Source: Cupriavidus necator N-1
GTDB lineage: Bacteria; Pseudomonadota; Gammaproteobacteria; Burkholderiales; Burkholderiaceae
Length of the DNA stretch: 64,000 bases
Assembly: GCF_000219215.1 (NCBI RefSeq)
Contig: NC_015723.1
Location: 310,001-374,000 of the forward strand
Direction of reading: 5' to 3'
The notes under the pieces were generated by a model. The model saw nothing but the letters and a program-made list of their open reading frames with translations, was not told the DNA's origin and searched no databases. The translations under genes and the position numbers were made by a program. This document shows, one piece after another, positions 26,913-36,710 of the stretch; position 1 is the stretch's first letter, and each line of letters starts with the position of its first letter.

Positions 26913-27248
26913 TCAAGGTGGCCGCCCGAACGCTTCGCGCAGCTTGCCCTTGGCCTTTTCCAGCGTGGCGCGACGCGCCTTTGGCAGATGACGGCCGGCG
27001 CGATTGATGTAGAAATTGAGCATCGACATTGCCGACTGGAACGCCGTGCCCTTGCGGCGCCGGCTGCTCACGGCGGAACGCTTGAGCGAAGCGGCAATTT
27101 CCTCGGGATTGTCCGAAGCGAAGAGGTGCGGTTCGAGGTCCAGCGCGTCGCTGTGCTCGGTTACCTGCTGTGACCAGCGCCGTCCCTTGCTGGTGCCAGC
27201 TTTGGCGCGGCCCTTTGCCGGCCGGCGGGTGGATTTCGTGGCAGCCAT
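26913..27248 (-). CDS. DUF3175 domain protein
   Basis: A 111-residue basic protein, rich in Lys and Arg at the N-terminus ([18 protein letters not shown]) and carrying the DUF3175 block [21 protein letters not shown] ... IAASLKRSA ... [19 protein letters not shown] ... [15 protein letters not shown]. Small, probably nucleic-acid associated given the basic tail, but the family's function is unknown. Divergent from ilvD. Confidence 0.8.
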   Translation of the reverse strand: MAATKSTRRPAKGRAKAGTSKGRRWSQQVTEHSDALDLEPHLFASDNPEEIAASLKRSAVSSRRRKGTAFQSAMSMLNFYINRAGRHLPKARRATLEKAKGKLREAFGRPP

Positions 27249-27472
27249 GTCCGGTCCTCCCACAGCGTTATCGGGATCCGTCTAGCCTAGGCAACTTCTC
27301 GCCGTCAGTGGGGGCTCAGGCGGGACAGGTGCGTGGTGGCAAGACAGCCCCGGCGGTGTGGGATAATTGCCCCTTTGCCCAGGGCGCAGCTCAAGAGGTT
27401 GTTCGCACGGGCGCGCAAGGGCCCTTATTCCCGTGGCCCGCTTCCTTTCTGCGATATTTCTTCAGCAATAAA

Positions 27473-29332
27473 ATGCCCACATACCGTTCCAAAACCTCCA
27501 CCGCCGGCCGCAACATGGCGGGGGCGCGCTCCCTGTGGCGCGCCACCGGCATGAAAGACGAAGATTTCTCCAAGCCCATCGTTGCGGTGGTCAATTCCTT
27601 CACCCAGTTCGTGCCCGGGCACGTGCACCTGAAGGACCTGGGCCAGCTGGTCGCGCGCGAGATCGAAGCCGCGGGCGGCGTGGCCAAGGAGTTCAACACC
27701 ATCGCGGTCGATGACGGCATCGCCATGGGCCACGATGGCATGCTGTATTCGCTGCCCAGCCGCGACATCATCGCGGACTCGGTGGAATACATGGTCAACG
27801 CGCACTGCGCCGACGCCATGGTGTGCATCTCCAACTGCGACAAGATCACCCCCGGCATGCTGATGGCCGCCATGCGGCTCAACATCCCGGTGATCTTCGT
27901 CTCCGGCGGCCCGATGGAAGCCGGCAAGACGCGCCTGGCCAACCCCGTCACCAAGGCCATGGAGTTCAAGAAGCTCGACCTGGTGGACGCCATGGTGATC
28001 GCCGCCGACAGCGCCTATTCCGACGCTGATGTGGCCGAGGTGGAGCGCTCCGCCTGCCCCACCTGCGGTTCGTGCTCGGGCATGTTCACCGCCAACTCCA
28101 TGAACTGCCTGACCGAGGCGCTGGGCCTGTCGCTGCCCGGCAACGGCACGGTGGTGGCCACCCACGCGGACCGCGAGCAGCTGTTCAAGCGCGCTGGCAG
28201 CCGCATCGTGGAACTGGCCCGCCAGTACTACGAGCAGGAAGACGCGCGCGTCCTGCCGCGCTCGGTAGGCTTCAAGGCGTTCGAGAACGCCATGACGCTG
28301 GACATCGCCATGGGCGGCTCCACCAACACCATCCTGCACCTGCTGGCGATCGCGAGCGAGGCGGGCATCGACTTCAGCATGACCGATATCGACCGTCTCT
28401 CGCGCGTCGTGCCGCAACTGTGCAAGGTGGCGCCCAACACCAACAAGTACCACATCGAAGACGTGCACCGCGCGGGCGGCATCATGGCCATCCTGGGCGA
28501 GCTGGAGCGCGCCGGCAAGCTGCACACCGACGTGCCCACGGTGCATGCCCCCACGCTCAAGGACGCGCTGGAGCAGTGGGACATCAGCCGCACCCAGGAC
28601 GAAGCCGTCAGGAACTTCTACCTGGCCGGCCCGGCGGGCATTCCCACCCAGGTGGCGTTCAGCCAGAACACGCGCTGGCCCAGCCTGGACCTGGACCGCG
28701 CCGAGGGCTGCATCCGCTCCTACGAGCACGCTTTCTCCAAGGAAGGCGGCCTGGCGGTGCTGAGGGGCAATATCGCGCTCGACGGCTGCGTGGTGAAGAC
28801 CGCCGGCGTGGACGAGAGCATCCTCGTGTTCGAAGGCACGGCCCACGTCACCGAATCGCAGGACGAGGCGGTGGAGAACATCCTCAATGACAAGGTCAAG
28901 GCCGGCGACGTGGTGATCGTGCGCTACGAAGGCCCCAAGGGCGGCCCCGGCATGCAGGAAATGCTCTACCCCACCAGCTACATCAAGTCCAAGGGCCTGG
29001 GCAAGGCCTGCGCGCTGCTGACTGACGGCCGCTTCTCCGGCGGCACCTCGGGTTTGTCCATCGGCCACTGCTCGCCCGAAGCTGCGGCCGGCGGCGCCAT
29101 CGGCCTGGTGCGCGATGGGGACAAGATCCGCATCGACATTCCCAATCGCACCATCAACGTGCTGCTGCCCGACGAGGAACTGGCGAGCCGCCGCGAGGCG
29201 CAGAACGCCAAGGGGTGGAAGCCGGCCAAGCAGCGTCCGCGCAAGGTGTCTGCTGCGCTGAAGGCCTACGCCAAGCTGGTGATGTCGGCGGACAAGGGTG
29301 CGGTGCGGGACTTGTCGTTGCTGGATGACTGA
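27473..29332 (+). CDS. ilvD: dihydroxy-acid dehydratase
   Basis: A 619-residue Fe-S dehydratase that converts 2,3-dihydroxy-isovalerate and 2,3-dihydroxy-3-methylvalerate to the 2-oxo acids of valine and isoleucine synthesis. Cluster and metal ligands appear in [14 protein letters not shown] (Cys about 122) and [19 protein letters not shown] (Cys about 195). [15 protein letters not shown] and [23 protein letters not shown] are conserved. Length equals E. coli IlvD. The ATG at 27473 fits the family N-terminus [26 protein letters not shown]; the upstream open frame does not. Followed by a terminator. Confidence 0.97.
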   Translation: MPTYRSKTSTAGRNMAGARSLWRATGMKDEDFSKPIVAVVNSFTQFVPGHVHLKDLGQLVAREIEAAGGVAKEFNTIAVDDGIAMGHDGMLYSLPSRDIIADSVEYMVNAHCADAMVCISNCDKITPGMLMAAMRLNIPVIFVSGGPMEAGKTRLANPVTKAMEFKKLDLVDAMVIAADSAYSDADVAEVERSACPTCGSCSGMFTANSMNCLTEALGLSLPGNGTVVATHADREQLFKRAGSRIVELARQYYEQEDARVLPRSVGFKAFENAMTLDIAMGGSTNTILHLLAIASEAGIDFSMTDIDRLSRVVPQLCKVAPNTNKYHIEDVHRAGGIMAILGELERAGKLHTDVPTVHAPTLKDALEQWDISRTQDEAVRNFYLAGPAGIPTQVAFSQNTRWPSLDLDRAEGCIRSYEHAFSKEGGLAVLRGNIALDGCVVKTAGVDESILVFEGTAHVTESQDEAVENILNDKVKAGDVVIVRYEGPKGGPGMQEMLYPTSYIKSKGLGKACALLTDGRFSGGTSGLSIGHCSPEAAAGGAIGLVRDGDKIRIDIPNRTINVLLPDEELASRREAQNAKGWKPAKQRPRKVSAALKAYAKLVMSADKGAVRDLSLLDD

Positions 29333-29367
29333 TCCCGGGGTGAAGCGCTAGTCCGTTTGCCGAGAAG

Positions 29368-29392
29368 GCCGCTCTTAGGAGCGGCTTTTTTT
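29368..29392 (+). terminator. rho-independent terminator of ilvD
   Basis: Stem GCCGCTC / GAGCGGC with TTAG loop and seven T residues, 35 bases after the stop codon. It separates ilvD from the convergent sen-transporter operon. Confidence 0.9.
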
Positions 29393-29493
29393 GTTCTTCG
29401 CCGATCTGCGCGGTGGGATCTGGCAATTTTTCCAGGCGCGAGCGGCATGGATTCCTGGACGCAGGAAGTAACCGCAAGCGTCGCCGGCGCTCT

Positions 29494-30282
29494 TCACGAA
29501 TGCCAGCCAGCCCTCATGATCGCGCTGGCTGTGTCGACCACGGCCGCCAGGGCAAGCATGGCGATGATCACCGTGCAAGCCTGGGGCAGATGGAACAGGG
29601 ACAGCTCGAAATACAGCATCTGCCCAAGCCCGCCGGCGCCGACAAAGCCAAGGATTGCCGCCACGCGGATATTCGTTTCCCAGCGGTACAGGATGTAGGC
29701 CAGGAACTGGGGCCATACGCAGGGCAGCGTCCCATACATGAAGACCAGCACGGCAGGAGTGCCCCCTTCCGTCAGCGCGCGCGCGGGTGCGCGCGGCGCA
29801 TTCTCCAGCGCCTCGGCGAACAGGCGACCGAGCACGCCCGCGGTATGCAGTGCCAGGGCGAGGGTGCCGGCAAACGGTCCAAGGCCGACGGCGAGCACGG
29901 TCAGGGCTGCCCATACCAGCTCGGGAATCGAGCGCAACACGTTCAGTAGCAAGCGCGACAACGTGCGCAGCGCATCGCCGTAGAGCCCGGAAGCCGGTAG
30001 TGCCAGGCCAAAACCCAGCACCGCCGCACACAGCGTGCCCACGGCGGAAACCGCGAGCGTTTCGAGCATGCCGCCAGCGGTTCTGGCCAAAAAAGCGGAT
30101 GACAGCTCCGGCGGGAAGAACGTCAGCAGGAAGCGCCCCATCTCGGCTGCAGCGTCCGCGGACAAGAGCTGGCTCAGGTCGAGCGACAGATACGCGAAGC
30201 TGCCCGAAACCGCGGCGGCCAACGCGATCAGGGTGAGCAGGCAGCGCATGCAGAATTGAGCGGCCTTGACCTTGTGCGCCAT
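29494..30282 (-). CDS. PhnE-type ABC transporter permease (second permease of the sen operon)
   Basis: A 262-residue inner-membrane permease with about six transmembrane segments and the PhnE-type cytoplasmic loop ([64 protein letters not shown]). The last block is the EAA-like coupling site for the ATPase. ATG at 30282 lies 3 bases after the stop of the other permease, and this is the last gene of a six-gene unit starting at senB. Phosphonate-type transporters often have two permeases. No C-P lyase or phosphonatase gene is nearby, so phosphonate is not the expected substrate here. Confidence 0.88.
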   Translation of the reverse strand: MAHKVKAAQFCMRCLLTLIALAAAVSGSFAYLSLDLSQLLSADAAAEMGRFLLTFFPPELSSAFLARTAGGMLETLAVSAVGTLCAAVLGFGLALPASGLYGDALRTLSRLLLNVLRSIPELVWAALTVLAVGLGPFAGTLALALHTAGVLGRLFAEALENAPRAPARALTEGGTPAVLVFMYGTLPCVWPQFLAYILYRWETNIRVAAILGFVGAGGLGQMLYFELSLFHLPQACTVIIAMLALAAVVDTASAIMRAGWHS

Positions 30283-30285
30283 GAT

Positions 30286-31107
30286 TCAGTCGATCAGCTT
30301 GCGCAGGCGCGCGCTGAGCGCGTCCGCCAGCAGAACCAGCAGCAGGAACACCAGCAGGATGGTCGCGGCTTCCCCGCCGTTGAGCAGTTTCACGGCCTGG
30401 TCCATCAACTGCCCAAGCCCGCCGGCGCCAACGAAACCCATAACCACGGAAGCCCGGATGGCACATTCCCAGCGGTAGACGGTGTACGAGACCAGCTCCT
30501 GCGCGGCATGGGGAAGCAGCCCATAGAACAGTGCCGCCAGGCGCCCGCTTCCGCTGCCAAACAGGGCATCCACGGCGCGTTTGTCGCTGGATTCTAGGAT
30601 TTCCGCATAGACCTTTGCCAGCATGCCGCCATAGGTGATGGCCAGAGCGAGCACGCCCGCCGTCGCCCCCAGGCCGAGAGCACGCACGAAGACCAGCGCC
30701 CACACCAGTTCCGGCACCCCGCGCAGCAGCAGCACCAGGGTGCGCACGCCAGCGCGAACCGCCATGCGCGGCTTGCGTCCCCGGCCGGGGCCGATGCGCG
30801 ACACCGACAGGCTGCCCGTCATGGCCACGGCCAGAGGTGTTGCGATCACAAAGGCGAGCGCAATGCCCGCGGTGGCGATCGCCAGCGTTTCCAGCGTGGC
30901 GTTGACCACAAGCCCGAGGAATCCGGGCGAAACCTCGGGCGGAAGGAAGTTGCGCACGAAGGCGCCCATCACCTTGAGGTTTTCGGTGTCGAACAAGGCT
31001 GAAGGGCTGAACCGGGACAGCCGCAACAATGGCCACAGCAGAAGCAGCGCGAGCACCAGGCCGCTTGCGCGCTGCAGCGCCTGAGGATCGCGCGGGTGGG
31101 TGGTCAT
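30286..31107 (-). CDS. PhnE-type ABC transporter permease (first permease of the sen operon)
   Basis: A 273-residue permease paralogous to its downstream neighbour. It has a single N-terminal hydrophobic segment, then [49 protein letters not shown], and the ATPase-coupling block [28 protein letters not shown] at 31107 overlaps the ATPase stop by 4 bases (ATGA), which shows translational coupling. A long N-terminal extension of the open frame is an out-of-frame shadow of the ATPase gene and is left out. Confidence 0.88.
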   Translation of the reverse strand: MTTHPRDPQALQRASGLVLALLLLWPLLRLSRFSPSALFDTENLKVMGAFVRNFLPPEVSPGFLGLVVNATLETLAIATAGIALAFVIATPLAVAMTGSLSVSRIGPGRGRKPRMAVRAGVRTLVLLLRGVPELVWALVFVRALGLGATAGVLALAITYGGMLAKVYAEILESSDKRAVDALFGSGSGRLAALFYGLLPHAAQELVSYTVYRWECAIRASVVMGFVGAGGLGQLMDQAVKLLNGGEAATILLVFLLLVLLADALSARLRKLID

Positions 31108-31946
31108 CGGCACGCCGGCCTGGATGGGGTATCGCCATCGATGGCGGCGCTCGCACCTGCCGCGATGCTCATCAGGGCCTGGCTGCCTTGTACCGGGGGT
31201 GACGCGCTTTCGGAGGCATAGAGTTCGCGCAGCAGCGTGTCGGTCACGCGCTCGGCCGGCAGGTCGAAGGCGATCTCGCCCGCCTTCAAGCCGACGATGC
31301 GGGGAAACCAGCGCAGCGCCAGATCCACTGCGTGCAGGCTGGCGACCAGGGGCACCGCGCGTGTATCCGCTTCCCTGCGCAGCTCGCCCAGGGTAAGGTT
31401 GGCCAGCACCGGGTCCATTGCCGAGACCGGTTCGTCCGCCAGGATCAATTCCGGGCGCTGGTAAAGCACGCGGGCGACGCCCACGCGCTGCAGTTGGCCG
31501 CCCGAGAGCTGGTCGCACCGGTCGAACAGGCGGTCGGCCAGCTCAAGGCGGGCGAGCTGTTCACCGGCACCATCGATGTCTGCCGGATAGACCAGCGACA
31601 GCAAGGATTTCCAGCCGGGCCAGACGCCCAGGCGGCCGGCAAGGATGGCGGTGATCACCCGCTGGCGCGGCGGCATCGGCGGCGCCTGGTGCACCATGCC
31701 GATGCGGCAGCGCAATTGCCGCAGGCGTGCGGCGGACACCGCCCAGGGGCTTTGCTCCAGCACCTCCACACGGCCCTCGCTTGGCCGCAGCGACGTTGCC
31801 AGCAAGCGCAGCAAGGAGGTCTTGCCGGCTCCCGACGGACCGATGACGGCGATGGGCTCGCCGCGGCTGGCCGCCAGTGTGATCTGGCTGAGCGCACGCT
31901 GTCCGTTGGCGTAGCTGACGCTGGCGGCGTCCAGGCGGAAGCTCAT
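31104..31946 (-). CDS. PhnC-type ABC transporter ATP-binding protein (sen operon)
   Basis: A 280-residue nucleotide-binding subunit with Walker [15 protein letters not shown] near residue 36, Q-loop [10 protein letters not shown], signature [15 protein letters not shown], Walker [13 protein letters not shown] and H-loop SLHAVDLAL. Closest in style to PhnC of phosphonate-type importers (the stretch [16 protein letters not shown] resembles the PhnC insertion). ATG at 31946 is 10 bases after the binding-protein stop. Energises uptake or movement of whatever the PhnD-like protein binds. Confidence 0.9.
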   Translation of the reverse strand: MSFRLDAASVSYANGQRALSQITLAASRGEPIAVIGPSGAGKTSLLRLLATSLRPSEGRVEVLEQSPWAVSAARLRQLRCRIGMVHQAPPMPPRQRVITAILAGRLGVWPGWKSLLSLVYPADIDGAGEQLARLELADRLFDRCDQLSGGQLQRVGVARVLYQRPELILADEPVSAMDPVLANLTLGELRREADTRAVPLVASLHAVDLALRWFPRIVGLKAGEIAFDLPAERVTDTLLRELYASESASPPVQGSQALMSIAAGASAAIDGDTPSRPACR

Positions 31947-31956
31947 CAGACCGGCA

Positions 31957-32808
31957 TCATTGGATAAGGCCCGCGGCGCGGGCTGCGGCCTCGATGCCGG
32001 CGTAGTTTTCCGGTCGGGTGGGGATGTACCTGGCGGTCCGCTGCAATGCCATGATTTCCCGCTGCTCGGGATTGGCCGGGTCAAGTCGCAGGAACGCTTC
32101 GGTCAGCTTCTTGCGCAAGGCCGGATCGAGCCCGCCGCGCACGGTCCAGTTGTAGTCGTAGTAGGGCGGTGTGACGGCAAATACCCTGACCTTGGCGGGA
32201 TCCACCTTATGCTGCTCAACCAGCTTGTCCCACACCGAGGCATTGAGCACGCCGGCGTCGGCCCTGCCGGCCTGCACGAAAGCCACCGTCGCATCGTGGG
32301 CGCCCGAATAGGCGACCGTCTTGAAGTCCTTGTCCGGGTCGATGCCGGCCTGCAGCAGGAAGTGCCGTGGCATCAGGTGGCCGGAGGTAGAGGACGGCGC
32401 GCCGAAGACGAAGGTGTGGCCTTTGAGGTCGGCCAGCGACTTGATCGCGCTGTTGGCGGTGATGAACTTGCTGGTGAACGCGGCATCTTCTTGGCGCTGG
32501 ACGATGGGGATGGTGGCTCCCTTCGTCCGGATCTTGCTCTGCACATAGGTAAAGCCGCCCAGCCACGCCATGTCGATCTTGCCGGTGGCCAGCGATTCGA
32601 CCACCGCAGCGTAGTCCGTGACGGGCACGAACTTCACCTTCATGCCGGTTTCCTTCTCCAGGTAGTTGCCGAGCGGCGCGAACTTGCGCTGCAGCTCGGT
32701 GGGGGACTCGTCGGGAATGGCCGAGACCTTCAGGACAGCCTGGGCACCGGCGAGGCCGGCAAAGCCCAGCAGGGTCAGCGCGGCAAGGCGCTTAAGCAAC
32801 GGCAACAC
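31957..32808 (-). CDS. PhnD-like periplasmic substrate-binding protein (sen operon)
   Basis: A 283-residue exported binding protein. Signal peptide [24 protein letters not shown], then the PhnD/SsuA-like fold: [104 protein letters not shown]. The family binds oxyanions or phosphonates, and the Thr/Ser-rich [10 protein letters not shown] loop is where the anion would sit. The start is GTG at 32808 after AAGGAG, inside the 3' end of senC (17-base overlap). Linkage to senB-senC suggests a selenium-containing or related ligand; this is inference. Confidence 0.85.
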   Translation of the reverse strand: MLPLLKRLAALTLLGFAGLAGAQAVLKVSAIPDESPTELQRKFAPLGNYLEKETGMKVKFVPVTDYAAVVESLATGKIDMAWLGGFTYVQSKIRTKGATIPIVQRQEDAAFTSKFITANSAIKSLADLKGHTFVFGAPSSTSGHLMPRHFLLQAGIDPDKDFKTVAYSGAHDATVAFVQAGRADAGVLNASVWDKLVEQHKVDPAKVRVFAVTPPYYDYNWTVRGGLDPALRKKLTEAFLRLDPANPEQREIMALQRTARYIPTRPENYAGIEAAARAAGLIQ

Positions 32809-33865
32809 GGGCGGCTCCTTGCGTCATTTCACCGATCACCGCAGCGTCTGCGAAGCCGTCCCGGCGAAAGATCTCCAGGATCTCGTCCACGGCTTCCGGT
32901 GCGCACGACACCAGCAAGCCGCCGCTGGTCTGGGGATCGGTCAGTAGTGCCTTCTGGCTTGGCGTGACCGACGTGGACAGGTCCACCTCGCTGCCGTAGC
33001 TGACCCAGTTGCGCCCCGATGCGCCGGTCACCAGCCCTTCGGCGGCCATGCGCTCAACCCGCGGCAGCAGCGGAATCCGCCCCATGTCCAGCCGGGCGCC
33101 GACGCCCGCGCCACGACACAGTTCCAGCAGGTGGCCGAGCAGGCCGAAGCCGGTCACGTCGGTCAGCGCGTGGACACCCGGCACTTCGGCCAGCAGTCGG
33201 CCGGGCGTGTTGAGTTTGGTGGTGCAGGCAATCAGGTCTTGATAGCCGGCCGCGTCGAGCTTGTCCTTCTTCACCGCGGCGGACAACACGCCCACGCCCA
33301 ACGGCTTGCCGAGGATCAGCTTGTCGCCCGCCTCGGCGCCGCTGTTCTTCTTGACCCGATTCGGGTGCACCAGACCAAGGACCACCAGCCCGTAGATCGG
33401 CTCAAGGGAATCGATGGTGTGGCCGCCCGCGACCGGGATGCCCGCCTGGGCGCAGATCGATTCCCCGCCTTCGAGGATCTTGCCGATGACCTCAGGCGGC
33501 AGCTTCTCGATAGGCATGCCGACCAGCGCCAGCGCCATGATCGGGGTTCCGCCCATGGCGTAGACGTCGGAGATGGCGTTGGTGGCGGCGATACGCCCGA
33601 AATCGTACGGATCGTCCACCACCGGCATGAAGAAGTCCGTGGTGGCGATCAGGGCCTGGCTGTCATTGAGCTGGTAGACCGCCGCGTCGTCGCTGGTTTC
33701 CTTGCCGACCAGCAGTGCTGCCGGAGCAGGGAAGCCGACCGAATTCCTGAGGATTTCGGAAAGCACACCGGGGGCGATCTTGCACCCACACCCGCCGCCG
33801 TGGGAGAAGGCGGTGAGCTTGATCTTTGCGTTGTTTGGCTGGTCCACTGCGGGGCTCCGGGTCAT
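32792..33865 (-). CDS. senC: selenide, water dikinase (SelD-type; SenC of the selenoneine pathway)
   Basis: A 357-residue selenophosphate synthetase that makes selenophosphate from hydrogen selenide and ATP. The N-terminal active-site block FSHGGGCGCKIAP carries catalytic Cys26 and Lys29 (equivalent to E. coli Cys17 and Lys20), so this is a Cys and not a selenocysteine enzyme. Metal-binding Asp residues are in ETSDDAAVY and IATTDFFMPVVDDPYDFGRIAATNA; LTDVTGFGLLGHL and TDPQTSGGLL are also conserved. The ATG overlaps the senB stop by 4 bases and the 3' end overlaps the PhnD-like gene. No selA, selB or mnmH is in the window, so the supplied selenophosphate is probably used by SenB. It could also serve as the cell's general SelD. 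Confidence 0.9.
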   Translation of the reverse strand: MTRSPAVDQPNNAKIKLTAFSHGGGCGCKIAPGVLSEILRNSVGFPAPAALLVGKETSDDAAVYQLNDSQALIATTDFFMPVVDDPYDFGRIAATNAISDVYAMGGTPIMALALVGMPIEKLPPEVIGKILEGGESICAQAGIPVAGGHTIDSLEPIYGLVVLGLVHPNRVKKNSGAEAGDKLILGKPLGVGVLSAAVKKDKLDAAGYQDLIACTTKLNTPGRLLAEVPGVHALTDVTGFGLLGHLLELCRGAGVGARLDMGRIPLLPRVERMAAEGLVTGASGRNWVSYGSEVDLSTSVTPSQKALLTDPQTSGGLLVSCAPEAVDEILEIFRRDGFADAAVIGEMTQGAARVAVA

Positions 33866-34857
33866 TCTGGTTTCAAGGCGTCGGCGACAAGTTTACTCAC
33901 TTCCGCCCGTTCCCGCGCCGGCGCAAACAGCGGTGCGCGAAGTGCGCATTGCTGCCGCAGGCGGTTCAGGAACCCGGCGTCCCGGCTGGTGCGTTCCAGC
34001 ACCAGCGCCAATTGCGCGGCGTCACCCAACGGAAAATAGCCTTCGTAGTCACGGCCCAGCATGCCGAAGTTGCCCGGGATGCGGCTGGCCAGCACCGGCA
34101 CGCCGCTGGCGACGGCCTCGGTGATCACGTTGGCGCCGCCTTCCATGGCGCTGGAGATCACCATGGCCTGTGCTTGTCGGATGTGCTGCCGGGTTTGGTC
34201 ATGGGGCAGGTTTCTGAGCCAGACATAGCGCCGCACGCCGGGCCAGGCTTGTGCTTCCAGCGCCAGGGCCGCCTGCTGATATGCGTCATCCAGCGCGCCA
34301 CCGATATGGATCAGGCGCACGCGCGAATCGTGGGGAAGCAGCGAAAGGGCGCGCATGGGCGTCAGCGGGTCTTTTTCCGCCCGCATGTGGCCGACCAGCA
34401 CGACGTCGAAGTGATCCTGGCTGGGCGCCGCGGGTGCGCATGCCGGGGCAGACTGGTAGATCACCCGGCACCGGGCGCGATGCGCGGCCGCCAGTTCGGC
34501 GAGCCCTTCGTCCTGCAGCACCACCAGATGGGTGGCGAGTGCGAGCGAGCGCTGGGCTGATGCATCGGTGCGGATGTCGCGGTACAGATCGGTGCCGGTC
34601 AGCACGACGATTAGCGGACGATCCGGACAAGCCTCGGCGAACCTGGCGATGGACTCGGCCGAGCGTCGGGCGTGCAGGGCGATCAGGCAGTCGGGCAGGG
34701 CGCCGCCCTGGCTGGCCGTCGACCATTCAGCGGCCAGTGTGACATCGTAGTCCCCCTGCAGGAACCGGGCCCAGCGATTGGCGGTTTGCCAGTTGCCATT
34801 GTTGGCTTTGCGCAGCGCCGGACTGATAATTGCGACGGTGGCCTTGGGAGGACGCAT
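33862..34857 (-). CDS. senB: selenosugar synthase SenB (GT4-like glycosyltransferase)
   Basis: A 331-residue glycosyltransferase of the family that joins selenophosphate to a UDP-sugar to make a selenosugar. It opens with [23 protein letters not shown], characteristic of this family, and continues with [43 protein letters not shown] near 190, and [20 protein letters not shown] near 255 for nucleotide-sugar binding. ATG at 34857 is chosen from the family N-terminus; no clear ribosome site precedes it. Its start codon overlaps that of the divergent senA, and its stop overlaps the senC start by 4 bases. Function rests on established knowledge of the sen pathway together with this gene context. 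Confidence 0.88.
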   Translation of the reverse strand: MRPPKATVAIISPALRKANNGNWQTANRWARFLQGDYDVTLAAEWSTASQGGALPDCLIALHARRSAESIARFAEACPDRPLIVVLTGTDLYRDIRTDASAQRSLALATHLVVLQDEGLAELAAAHRARCRVIYQSAPACAPAAPSQDHFDVVLVGHMRAEKDPLTPMRALSLLPHDSRVRLIHIGGALDDAYQQAALALEAQAWPGVRRYVWLRNLPHDQTRQHIRQAQAMVISSAMEGGANVITEAVASGVPVLASRIPGNFGMLGRDYEGYFPLGDAAQLALVLERTSRDAGFLNRLRQQCALRAPLFAPARERAEVSKLVADALKPE

Positions 34858-36058
34858 GACGATAGGTTCTGAGGGGGCAGCAGCAAGAAGGATAAACAAG
34901 TTCGAGCTGGATGCGGCGTTTGCCGAGGCGCACCGGCGCACGTGGGGCCTGCTTCAGGAGCTATCGCCGTCCCAATGGCAGGTTCCTTACGATGCAGGAA
35001 TCAATCCGCCCTTGTGGGAGTATGCCCATATCGCCTGGTTCACGGAGCTATGGGTGCTGCGGGAGCCGCGTGCCGGTCAGGACGGCCGCTGGGTGGCCAG
35101 CCTCCCGTCCATGCTGGCGGACGCCGACCGCCTCTTCGATTCCATGCGCGTCGCCCACCGGGATCGATGGCATCTTGCGCTGCCCCGGCTCCCCGAGATT
35201 CGCGACTACGCAGCCGCCGTGCTGGAGCACGTTCGCGCCAGGCTCGCCACGTCGGACGATACCGACGCTGCGCTCTATTTTTTCCGGCTCGCCTTGTTCC
35301 ACGAAGACATGCATGCGGAGGCGCTGACCTATATGCGCCAGACGCTCGATTATCCGCTGCATGCCCCGCTCGGCATGCCTTCCATTGCGCCAGGCGCCGG
35401 CTCGGCAGCCGCAGGCGGCGACACGTTCCAGATGGGGTCACCCATCGGAGGCGACGGGTTCGTCTTCGACAATGAGAAGTGGTCCCACCCGGTCCACATC
35501 GCCCCGTTCCGCATCGATCGCACTTGCGAAAGCAATGCCGCATTTGCGGAATTCGTGGCCGCAGGCGGCTACCGCGACCGTCAATGGTGGTCCGACGACG
35601 GACGCGCATGGCTGCAACAGAGCGGGCTGGCGCATCCGCTGCGCTGGCGCCGGACAGCCGGCGGCATCGCGGGGCAATGGGCGTTGCGCTGGTTCGGGCA
35701 GTGGGTGCCGCTGCCGGCCGAACAGCCGGTGTGTCATATCAATGCCTACGAGGCGGAAGCCTATTGCCGCTGGGCCGGCAAGCGCTTGCCCACGGAAGCC
35801 GAATGGGAGTATGCGGCAACGCATGACCTGATCCGCTGGGGTAGCGCCGTGTGGGAATGGACGGCTGATCCTTTCGTGCCCTATGCAGGGTTCTCGCCCG
35901 ACCCCTACCAGGAATATTCCGCCCCCTGGTTTCACACGCATCGCTCCGTTCGCGGCGGATCGTTCGCCACCCATGCCCGCATGCAGCATCCTCGCTACCG
36001 GAACTTCTACCTGCCGCACCGCGGCGACCTCTTTGTCGGATTCCGCTGCTGCGGTTGA
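34856..36058 (+). CDS. senA: selenoneine synthase SenA (EgtB-like non-haem iron enzyme)
   Basis: A 400-residue enzyme with an N-terminal DinB-like helical domain and a C-terminal formylglycine-generating-enzyme-like domain. Iron ligands are visible: His in [13 protein letters not shown] near 60 and the HxxxHxE motif in [15 protein letters not shown] near 150. The C-terminal domain has [40 protein letters not shown] and [36 protein letters not shown]. EgtB joins cysteine or gamma-glutamylcysteine to hercynine; beside senB and senC the likely role is oxidative transfer of selenium from a selenosugar to hercynine. GGGAGG lies 4 bases before the ATG. No EgtD (hercynine maker) is in the window. 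Confidence 0.88.
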   Translation: MTIGSEGAAARRINKFELDAAFAEAHRRTWGLLQELSPSQWQVPYDAGINPPLWEYAHIAWFTELWVLREPRAGQDGRWVASLPSMLADADRLFDSMRVAHRDRWHLALPRLPEIRDYAAAVLEHVRARLATSDDTDAALYFFRLALFHEDMHAEALTYMRQTLDYPLHAPLGMPSIAPGAGSAAAGGDTFQMGSPIGGDGFVFDNEKWSHPVHIAPFRIDRTCESNAAFAEFVAAGGYRDRQWWSDDGRAWLQQSGLAHPLRWRRTAGGIAGQWALRWFGQWVPLPAEQPVCHINAYEAEAYCRWAGKRLPTEAEWEYAATHDLIRWGSAVWEWTADPFVPYAGFSPDPYQEYSAPWFHTHRSVRGGSFATHARMQHPRYRNFYLPHRGDLFVGFRCCG

Positions 36059-36270
36059 GGAGGGAGGGCGTCTCCACGGTGATATCAATGCTTGCGCTGA
36101 GCGCTACGGTCTCACGTTGCGTCGCCAATTCCGTTCGGTTTCGTACATACCATGAAGGCTTTGGCGAAAAGACTCTCCGCAATTGACGGCTTCGCCGCTG
36201 CCAGGCCGACGCAGGGACCAAGACATGCATCACGTTAGCGAATCGCTGTATATGAAAGTCCGCTGGGACT

Positions 36271-36287
36271 AGATGGGATACCCATCT
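36271..36287. promoter_or_regulatory. short perfect inverted repeat upstream of the cupin gene
   Basis: AGATGGG-ATA-CCCATCT, ending 33 bases before the cupin start codon. Position fits an operator or a leader hairpin; the cognate protein is unknown. Confidence 0.35.
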
Positions 36288-36319
36288 CCGAAAATCCGAA
36301 ATAATTTCGAGGAGACGTC

Positions 36320-36709
36320 ATGCACTACCAGCATTTGGCCATGTTCGGCGCCGTGGCATTGATGGCAGCTAGCGCGCTGGCGCAGAGTTCGGGCCTGACC
36401 CGCACCTTGGTCGGACGGGCCGACGTATCCGTGCCAGGTCGCGAAGCCGTGGTCGCGCGCGTGGAGGTGGCGCCAGGCGCCTATGCCGGGCGTCATACGC
36501 ATCCCGGAGACGAGATCAGCTACGTTATGGAAGGCGAGGCGCAACTCCTGATCGACGGCCAGTCGCCACGCACGGTCAAGGCCGGTGAATCGTTCGTAGT
36601 GCCTGCCGGCGTGGTGCATGACGCCCACAACAGCGGTAGCACGGCGACGCGGGTGCTTGGCGTGTACGTGGTCGAGAAGGGGAAGCCGCTGGCATCGCCG
36701 GCGCCGTGA
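36320..36709 (+). CDS. exported cupin domain protein
   Basis: A 129-residue protein with a signal peptide (LAMFGAVALMAASALAQ|SS) and one cupin barrel. Motif 1 is GAYAGRHTHPGDEISYVMEGEAQL (His, His, Glu metal ligands) and motif 2 is VPAGVVHDAHNSG (His). Probably a periplasmic metal-binding cupin. GAGGAG precedes the ATG. It stands alone after senA, 262 bases away, and need not be related to it. Confidence 0.85.
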   Translation: MHYQHLAMFGAVALMAASALAQSSGLTRTLVGRADVSVPGREAVVARVEVAPGAYAGRHTHPGDEISYVMEGEAQLLIDGQSPRTVKAGESFVVPAGVVHDAHNSGSTATRVLGVYVVEKGKPLASPAP

Positions 36710-36710
36710 G

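Noticed and set aside
27425..29068. Long open frame antisense to ilvD
   Set aside because: Shadow of a high-GC gene; no domain, and ilvD on the other strand is certain.
29375..31156. Long frame overlapping both permease genes
   Set aside because: Alternative reading frame of the permeases; Arg/Gly/Ala-rich with no family features.
29494..32808. Phosphonate uptake operon
   Set aside because: No phosphonate-degrading gene is present and the genes are translationally tied to senC.
32792..33865. Reading the SelD gene only as housekeeping selenophosphate synthetase
   Set aside because: Coupling to senB by a 4-base overlap and the lack of selA, selB or mnmH nearby favour the selenoneine role, though a shared role cannot be excluded.
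34856..36058. Calling the EgtB-like protein ergothioneine EgtB
   Set aside because: The neighbouring SenB glycosyltransferase and SelD fit the selenoneine pathway; no egtA, egtC, egtD or egtE is present.
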